Below, piece by piece: positions 56,505-64,000 of a stretch of DNA of 64,000 bases (position 1 is the stretch's first letter; each line of letters starts with the position of its first letter). Under the pieces are notes generated by a model. It saw only the letters and a program-made list of their open reading frames with translations. It ran no database searches and was not told the origin of the DNA. This DNA is from Leptobrachium leishanense (Eukaryota > Chordata > Amphibia > Anura > Megophryidae): NCBI GenBank assembly GCA_009667805.1, contig CM019072.1, forward strand, positions 41,980,654-42,044,653. Direction: 5' to 3'. The translations under genes were made by a program, and so were the position numbers.

Positions 56505-58080
56505 ATAATTGTGCGACATGCATTTTCTAGTATGCTTAAACATATGTCAAGTGACACAGCATTAAACTGATTATTCTGCTCGTAGGCATCCTTTGATCAT
56601 AATGTCTATGTGTAACATGACAAGCATTCAACTTATATCCTTATTAACATTTTCTGTCGATATAATGTGGTCCCAGTCTACCACTTTTTGTGATGACGTT
56701 CCTGCATATTTCCTAAATAACACTTCAAAAAATGTGTTATTGATGGCAAGGTCAGTCCTTCAGGAAATAGGATTTTTTTCTTTAAAACCTAAAAGGGCAT
56801 TGTCTCCCAATATTTGAGCTTCATACAGTGGGTGTTATGCAGTGTATATATAGGGATAATTTGATGGTTTAGTTATTAAATATCTGTACTAGTATATTTA
56901 TATATATATATAGTAGTTATGTGCAGCCTGAGGATTCTTCAAGAACATATGCAAAAATTTTGAAAATATCACAAATTCATATACGTGTTGACTTTGCTTT
57001 TCTAAGCATTGATGAATATGTAATCTTTTCCTAAAATTTAGATTTTTTTTACCCCAGAAAATTTCAGAGGACATCCTCTCTCATTTTTAAATCACTCGGC
57101 CATTTTTTGGACTTTAGCACCAGGGCATGGATCTGTCAGGAACTTTGCTTTCGTATATTCTGTGTTTATATTGATGGTGGTCTTGAGACGCTCTTCTTTA
57201 AAACATTCTTGGTAGCTTTGGTCCTTCATCACTTTTGCTTTACCCACACACTCAGTTTCTTAATCCACATACTTGTACGCGTACAACTAAACACACGCAA
57301 CCATGCACATATCAACAGAGACATAACAGCAGCTAAGTAGCAGGGTAACATTATGCAGCATATAATATAACATGCACAGCCTATGAAAAATGCTGGGAAT
57401 TATGTAACTCAGAGGGGAAGACACATATGCACCATGTCAAAGACTTTTCTCAATTCTGTAAAAATAGTCACCAGCTAACGCGCAAAATTACATACTGAGA
57501 ACGTAAGAGTCTATGATACAAACATCACATTAATGCATTCTCCCCCACATAGAGACATTCACTGTCACACAAAGTGACATCAGTATAAACAAAGACTCTG
57601 ATAGTGTCACACACACAGCATATTCATGATGTTTAGACATAGCAGACACACAAATGCACAGTATCGTGGGAAAATAGGCAGTGAAGTGTAGAGACATGAC
57701 ATATTATCACAGACCCACTCACTGACACATACTAGAGGTAAATGAAACCCACAAGCCGCATAATGAGAAAACCAATAACTCACCCATGTACAATAACGCA
57801 TGACTACAGTGATCAGATTTTCTTTTTTGTTTTTTGCAGTGCGTATATTAAGTATGGCTGCCATTCAGTTGCAGTAACAAGTGGTTTAGCCATATTGACA
57901 GAAAGAAAAAGTGACACTGTGGACACACTCACAATGTGGCTATGATATAGGAGGTGTATGAATGATTATCAAAAAAGGCGCTGGAGTAGCTAGGTATCAT
58001 CAAATTTAGCTCCCAGGAGATGTAGAACTAGAACCTAACCATTAGGCTAAATAGAGGGTAACCCTTAACAATACATAAAA
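56505..58080. other. Neurexin intron, no feature recognised
   Basis: The longest frames (75-85 codons) show no domain or exon signature. Confidence 0.5.
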
Positions 58081-58480
58081 CTCATGGGGCTACATTACAA
58101 TCAATGCGTTAAACTGGGGGCGGTAGGGAGAAAAAACTGTGCCCGCAGTTCTCCCCCTACCGCCCCCTTTGTAACGGGGGATTATAATGCAGGCGCAAAA
58201 ACTGCTGCCTGCATTTGTAGCGGGCGCTACGTCCCGGGATGCTTGTGGCAGCTCTGAGTGCAGTCACGAGCATCCACTTGATGGAGTCCATAGGACTCCA
58301 TTGAGCCAGACGCCGGTGGTCACATGACCTGACGGATTTTGCCTCTCGAGATCCGACCGGTCAGAGTAGTGATACGCAGGGCGAGACTGAGGAACTTTTT
58401 CCCCCAGTCTCTCCCTGCTCCCGCTGGACAGAGCCGCGATCCACGCCGCGGGACAGGAGGTGAGTATAGGATTGTTTCTT
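58081..58480. repeat. Variant of the hairpin-bearing GGCCCTATTCCA family
   Basis: A hairpin with arms ggggcggtagggagaa / ttctccccctaccgcccc encloses a loop with ctgtgcccgcag, matching the loop of 7849-8165. It is followed by the shared phrase ggagtccataggactccattgag, itself nearly palindromic. The terminal sequence differs from the type copy. Confidence 0.6.
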
Positions 58481-58519
58481 TTATTTTTTTGGATCGTGTT
58501 AACGGATTCCGCAGAAGCG

Positions 58520-59550
58520 AATAGTGATGAGAGGAGCCACTCGAGGCCTGCTGATCCCTGTTCTTGCATGTTGTTTCCTCTTTGGGACTCTTCGCCCTCA
58601 CACTCGGCCATGAGCAACGCTCGCCCCACCCACTTCACCTGAGACGTCGGCTCCTATTTGTTACAATGTAGCCAATAGGAGCTGAGCTCCTCAATTGACG
58701 CAACGATCCACTCCTATTGGCTACAATTTAGCTAATAGGAACCAAGCTCCCAGGTGACGCTGGCGAGCGTCACTCGTGGCCGAGTGAGAGGGCAAGGAGC
58801 CACGAACTGCAAACAACAAGCAAGACTGGGGATCAGCAGGCTCCGAGCGGCTCCTCTCATCACCGTTGGGATGTGCACAGCATAGGCCAGGGAGGACAGC
58901 GTAACCCAGGAGCCCCGCTGGAGTGTGGAGCCTGCTGTGTGCCACCCTGCTGGGCTCCAGACACGCCGCCATGAGGAAGAAGCAGCTTGGGTAAAAAAAA
59001 CTTTTTAAAAAATCAGTCATCCAAACCTGGACCCTAGAGACCTGGCCGAATGGGGGCTTGCCTGAGTCTGGAAGCCAGCCGAGCCAGGGACTCAGCCAGC
59101 CTTCAGGCCTAGGCGAGCCCCCGGCTCGGCCTGGCCTCTAGGGCTCAGGATCGGATGACTGATTTTTTTTTTAGCCGAGCTGCTCCTTCCTCAAGGCGGC
59201 ATGTCCAGAGCCCAGCAGGGTAGCACACAGCAAGCTCCACACTCCAGCGTGGTTCCTGGGTTACTCTGTCCTCCCGGGCCTATGGCGTGCACATCCTGAT
59301 GGTGATGAGAGGAGCCACTCGAGGCCTGCTGATCCCTGGTCTTGCATGTTGTTTCCTCTTTGGGACTCTTTGCCCTCACACTCGCCCTCACACTGAGGAA
59401 GGAGCAGCTTGGGTAAATTTGTTTTAAAAAAATCAGTAATCTGAACCTGGGCCCTAGAGGCCTGGCCGAGCCTGGGGCTCACCTGAGCCTGGAGGCCAGC
59501 TATGCAGGGGGCTCAGCCAGCCTCCAGGCTCAGGCGAGTCCCCGGCTTTC
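58520..59550. repeat. Cluster of alternating inverted repeats, GC-rich
   Basis: A unit of about 90 bp (gatgagaggagccactcgaggcctgctgatccc...) occurs forward at 58525-58620, inverted at 58780-58865 and forward again at 59300-59395. Between the last two lies a long palindrome (arms about 58866-59085 and 59095-59300). Half of that palindrome is repeated at 59396-59545. Two short palindromic phrases (taggagctgagctcct, attggctacaatttagctaat) lie at about 58660-58745. The reading frames shown by this segment repeat because the DNA does. Confidence 0.85.
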
Positions 59551-60311
59551 GGTTTCGGTTTTCAAATGATCTCAGCCCACGATTTTGGTTTCGTTATATA
59601 TATATTATTAGCCAATGATTGACTTTTGCCTATTTGACACCTTTTCCCTACATGGTGCTCTACATAGCAATGTTTATATGTGTTAATTCTTGATAGCAAC
59701 ATTGCTGGGTTTGCCCTACCAGTGTGACTTGTGTGGATGGGAAATAGCACTGTCCCACCATAAGTTTCTTTGAGTTTCTTTACTCTTTAGGGCATGGGGT
59801 ACTGTTAAGTTCTGCATCTTTGTGACTACTACTGGTTAGTGTAACTATTCAAGCTATTTTACGCCTTATTCTTTTTATATCTGTTCTTGTTTTGTGTCTA
59901 CATTTTTCTTTTGAATGCCCTATATGTTTCTAATACTTTTTGGGGTCTCTCATGTACCTTACCATTAGGGCTTGGTTTTATTTTGCTTTGGTCTTGGGTT
60001 TGATTGATTTCCTCCTTTTATTATTAGTTTCATTAAAAGCTATGTTTTATAATTTTTACCTATAGGCTATGAGTTTTGGGTGACTGAATGATGGTGCATG
60101 GGTGTATGCACTGGATGGATGACACAAACATGCACAGTGTGCGCTTGGGATTGAGGATTTGTTGAATGGACTCAATTTATGGTTTTCTTTACCATCTTAA
60201 AGTAACTCAATTCCCCCATTGCATATTTCATGCATGATAAGGGTAGTAAATTAATAAACTGAGTAGTTAGCCTGCTGTAATTTAATTATGCCTTTTCACA
60301 ACCTTACAGGT
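59551..60311. other. Neurexin intron, no feature recognised
   Basis: T-rich intron. Confidence 0.5.
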
Positions 60312-60622
60312 AGAGGAAGGGAGTATATTTAAAAGGAAACAAAGTAGCAAAACAAGAGGACATAGTCTTAGGTTAGAGGGGCAAAGGTTTAAAAGTAACA
60401 TCAGGAAGCATTATTTTACTGAGAGGGTGGTGGATACATGGAACAGCCTTCCAGTTGAAGTGGTAGAGGCCAAAACAGTAATTGAATTTAAGCAGGCATG
60501 GGATAGGCATAAGGCTATCCTAAACAAAAGATAAATCCAGGTAAAGTATCCATGTAATTGGGCAGACTAGATGGGCCGAAAGGTTCTTATCTTCCGACAT
60601 TTTTCTATGTTTCTATGTTTCT
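60312..60622 (+). pseudogene. 5'-truncated CR1 copy, same family as 41140-41975
   Basis: Encodes only the last 70 or so residues of the LINE's reverse transcriptase (GSIFKRKQSSKTRGHSLRLE, TWNSLPVEVVEAK, DRHKAILNKR, stop). It then has the identical 3' tail gggcagactagatgggccg and a tatgtttc repeat. Opposite orientation to the other copy and almost identical over the shared 310 bp. Truncation at the 5' end is the usual outcome of target-primed reverse transcription. Confidence 0.92.
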
Positions 60623-62771
60623 AAGGCTATCTCCCTTCGTCAGCTTTAGGGGGTTTCTACATCGATGTCTAAATGAAGCATCTGAAATCCAAAAATCACT
60701 GTAATTGTGAGAGTATACAAATATTTATAATTTGTATTTTGAATAGAAGTCATTGCAAAGCTTTTACAAAACGATAGTGCTTTCATTAAATTAGTAGAGG
60801 AATTTACAGTCACACATGTTCCATAGGCTCATTCATACATAGTGACACTCAATCCCCATTCCATCCCACTATCTAGCTAATTCTATTAAGTTAAAGCCTC
60901 TGGGGTTTAATTAGCATGCCATTACTGAATTAATTATCCAGAGTATGAGATTTGAGGTCAGCCTATCACCATGAAAATGTGAAAGCAATCGGGCTTCATC
61001 TATCATAGAATATTTTAGATTGTCAGTTCTGTTGCCAATAGCAATATCTAAATACATTCATCAGCATAAAAAGACATTAAATGCAGTGGTGTGAAAATAA
61101 AAGCATCCATGTGCACAGTGATTCAAAACATTAACATATCAAAAACGGTAACAAAGAAGTATTAACGCATGTGCGTGCAACAATGTGGCAAAAGTGGTCT
61201 ATACTAAGGAAACAATAAAAAAAATCCTTCAAACATATACAGTATTATAGCAGGTAAGAAAATAAAAATAGCAGCAGTAAATAGTTTTAAGCATAAAAAT
61301 AAAGGTACATACAAAGAACAAAATGCAACAGCAAAGAAAAATTAAACATTGTCATCGTAGCACATGAGTGAGAAGCACTGCGACTCAAACCAGAACACAA
61401 ACACAACCACACACTCATCAGAAACAACCACCTAAAGCAACAATATAAATATATTTTGATTTCTCTTAAAATAGGGTCACAACCAAACATAATACTCCCT
61501 GATTGTGTGTATATGTGAATTCCCCCTAAAGGAAAGAACTTGCACTTCATGCAGAAAACAGCACATAATGGAGAAACATTTGACGTACGTTTACACAAAA
61601 ATAAAAATGTGTATTACAGAGAAGCATGCAGAGATATAAAGCCATGCAGCACACAACTGGGCATTATAGAATCTGTCTTGATGCATTCTGTGCAAGAGTA
61701 AACAAAGTAAGAAAGAGAAAGACTTGAGAGTGAAAGTGCTGATAGAAGAAAGAAAATCTTATTGGATGCAGATTTTTATACATTATGACTATATAAAAGT
61801 CTTGTTTTGTCATGTGTATCATAGTATAACATTATCTAAAGAGTGACTGATGTAGGTTTTCCTTACTTAAACTATAAATTGATGGCAATTGGAAAGTGAA
61901 TAACCAATTTAAGGACATAGTGGCTCCATTACTTATTTTTGTAAGAAATACATACATAAAATACATAAAAAACATTAAATATATTCATTAATTGTGATTG
62001 TGTTTTAGATTGTTATCTCCTTTAATAGCACTTGATAAGGAATATGAAAAAAAATATTTAAATATATATTTTATTATGATTGTTTACAATGTTATCACAT
62101 TTAAATATAACGTGACATTGTTGTTTCATATAGCATTTAAATATTTCACGTCAGTCACTTAGGCGATTTTTCAATTTGTATTTTGTTTTAGTATATTTAT
62201 AAAATGGATTTGTACTATAAATATTTTTAAAAAGCTAAACTTTATGCAAAACATGGACCAAAATTGAAAAAATAATATGTGTTATATTGATATAATTATG
62301 AACACATTTTTTTAAATTATTTTTGGTTGTCTATGCATGTTTCTACTAACATTGACCTATTTGTACATGTCATCTCTTTAATGAGTTACTCATATATCTT
62401 TACTAACATCCTTAGTGCTGTATCTCCTGGTGAAATGTTACATAGATTTTGGTGCAGGATACTCTGATCAGCGGCTTGAAGACAAGCACCAGTCAATAAA
62501 TAGTGATTTGCGGGATGGAATGGAGACGGGCACTGTAGAAACACTGGAATTAATGTTTTACAGGGCCTTTCAGAAAAGATCACTATGAGGTAAACCAGGT
62601 AATATGTTAATTTAAGGAAGCTCACTTAATTAAAAGACAAAGTTGATAATTTATTTTTCTAAAAACAAACATATAACACGTCTGCTTTAACACGATATCA
62701 GGATATGGCTTAAGGCAGTAACAGCATACTTCACTTTTTAAAGTACATGAACTCAGCTTGCTGTCTTCTAC
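60623..62771. other. Neurexin intron, no feature recognised
   Basis: Strongly AT-rich; no exon or repeat ends seen. Confidence 0.5.
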
Positions 62772-62775
62772 TTAA

Positions 62776-63398
62776 AGGGACGCTACCATTTACATAAGCT
62801 GTAACTAGATTACTTGTGCATTGCAAATAAAACCACTTTATAAACCACATGTTGCTGTTTTTTTCTTTGTCTGAAGTATTTGCATGTAAAAATTTGTTTG
62901 TTTTACCTCCCTACTATTTTGTTGATTTTTTTTTTCCCACGAGGAAACATTTACCAAAGGTTTTTCGTTACTTCTGTGGTTTATCTAATCTACAGTATTT
63001 AACAGGTTTTTTTTCAGGTGGGGGAGGGAATGTTTATCTACGGCTGCAGGACTTCTATTGTTCACAAGGCTACTCAAGATAAGAGCTGGCATCTGAATGA
63101 GATAAAACAGGGATCTTAAAATACTTCTAATCTACCCCTGATGATGTCCTTTGAATACATCCCACACAATTCAATGAGATTTGAGACATTGATTGATCCA
63201 TAGACTCCATTACATGGCCATTGAAACAGAACGAAGAGCAAGTGAAGTTAAGAACCGGGGGGGGCAGTTTACAAATCAAAGATCACCCAATGGATGCACC
63301 CAGTGACACATAAAGAGTAAAAACAAAGCACATGTAAGATATCAGCATCATAAAATACACACAATCAGAACATTTCATTTTTTGGTGGTAGTGGCCCT
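62776..63398. mobile_element. TTAA-flanked MITE with AGGGACGCTACC ends, 623 bp
   Basis: TTAA at 62772-62775 and 63399-63402. Begins AGGGACGCTACCATTT and ends TGGTAGTGGCCCT, the inverse. A non-autonomous element of piggyBac- or Kolobok-like class. Confidence 0.82.
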
Positions 63399-63922
63399 TT
63401 AACTACTTGCTTTTTCTTTTTAATTGGTTATCCTTTGCTTTTCATTTCAAAATGTCTTGTTTTTTACAAGTCTCCACTAGGTAAATATATATATATATAA
63501 AAAAAAATGTGCATAGTAATATAAAATCCAGTACAAAATTTTTCAATTTAGAGTTTACAGTTTGAGCCTAAATTAATAATTGATTTGCAATATTAAGGCC
63601 AAAATATTTGTATTTTTAAGATTTTCCAAAATTAGTCTTATTTTGGAGTTTGTCTAATTTATCCTATATTTTACACTTAGCTTGTCAAATAACTTTGCGG
63701 TGGTCAGCTCAAATTGGTTAGCATCTGCTCATAGGATCATGAATACATCAAGAAGAATTATGTATAAATTGCTAAATGCAAAGCAAAAAGCAAATAATTT
63801 TTCTTATTAAGAGGATGAGAAATGGGAAAACATTCTTTAGATGCTATGCGAAAATAACACAATCCTATATATTTAATCAGATGTGGATGTATTTATTATT
63901 ACATTATTGTTATTTTATTTAA

Positions 63923-64000
63923 TCCCACTGCCGCCCCAGGACGTACTATGCTGTGCTATACCACCAAAAAAAAGGGGTTATTTTGTTTATTTTATGTTGC
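63923..64000. mobile_element. Start of another TTAA-type element, cut by the window edge
   Basis: TTAA at 63919-63922 precedes TCCCACTGCCGCCCCAGGACG, resembling the ends of the TTAA families seen elsewhere. Only 78 bp lie in the window. Confidence 0.45.

Noticed and set aside
58264..59482. Several GC-rich frames sharing the peptide AKSPKEETTCK
   Set aside because: The shared peptide comes from the inverted-repeat array, and the frames have no splice or start context.
62386..62625. Further neurexin exon upstream (79-residue minus frame)
   Set aside because: No LNS or EGF signature and no acceptor-donor pair in phase.

Overview
The window is vertebrate nuclear DNA: one large, intron-rich piece of an alpha-neurexin gene read on the minus strand, best matched to NRXN2. 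Four coding exons are visible (53136-52835, 48336-48292, 2874-2713 and 1593-1122). They run in transcript order, all their splice phases fit, and together they cover LNS2, alternative splice site 2 and the first half of LNS3 with splice site 3. NRXN2-type residues ([18 protein letters not shown], a Gly/Ala-rich stretch at splice site 3) favour NRXN2 over NRXN1 or NRXN3. The rest is intron, including one of about 45 kb (2875-48291) packed with transposable elements. The mix of Tc1, CR1, L2, Ty3/gypsy with a SCAN-like Gag, hAT and TTAA-flanked elements suggests an amphibian, most likely a frog or toad. That organism call is an inference.

Layout by coordinate. 1-3,100: two neurexin exons, short palindromes and a 174-bp tandem duplication. 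3,787-8,170: MITEs and L2-like 3' tails. 9,114-15,148: a Tc1 element split by a CR1 LINE, itself split by two TTAA-flanked elements, so three insertion layers can be ordered in time. 15,678-17,190: a second Tc1 with a nearly full transposase carrying two nonsense codons. 17,627-18,442: a solo LTR. 19,080-19,893: a fold-back element full of TTACCCGGGTAA-like palindromes. 21,858-25,200: TTAA elements carrying a third Tc1. 25,591-26,336: a hAT element with a 33-bp minisatellite. 28,606-32,788: a 4.2-kb hAT-bounded block holding an L2 fragment and a CpG-rich, promoter-like first exon. 34,940-40,435: a gypsy LTR retrotransposon that has lost RT, RNase H and integrase. 41,140-41,975 and 60,312-60,622: two copies of one CR1 family in opposite orientations. 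46,432-47,046: a 615-bp palindrome with 8-bp target duplications and a core of telomere-type repeats. 48,292-48,336: the splice-site-2 exon. 50,228-50,640: another fold-back. 58,520-59,550: a cluster of alternating inverted repeats.

The only host protein supported is the neurexin: a presynaptic, single-pass adhesion molecule whose LNS domains bind postsynaptic partners and whose inserts are chosen by alternative splicing. No CRISPR array, operon, intact transposase or functional RNA gene is supported. The most unusual object is the telomere-repeat fold-back element at 46,432-47,046, which has the hallmarks of transposition rather than of a telomere fusion.
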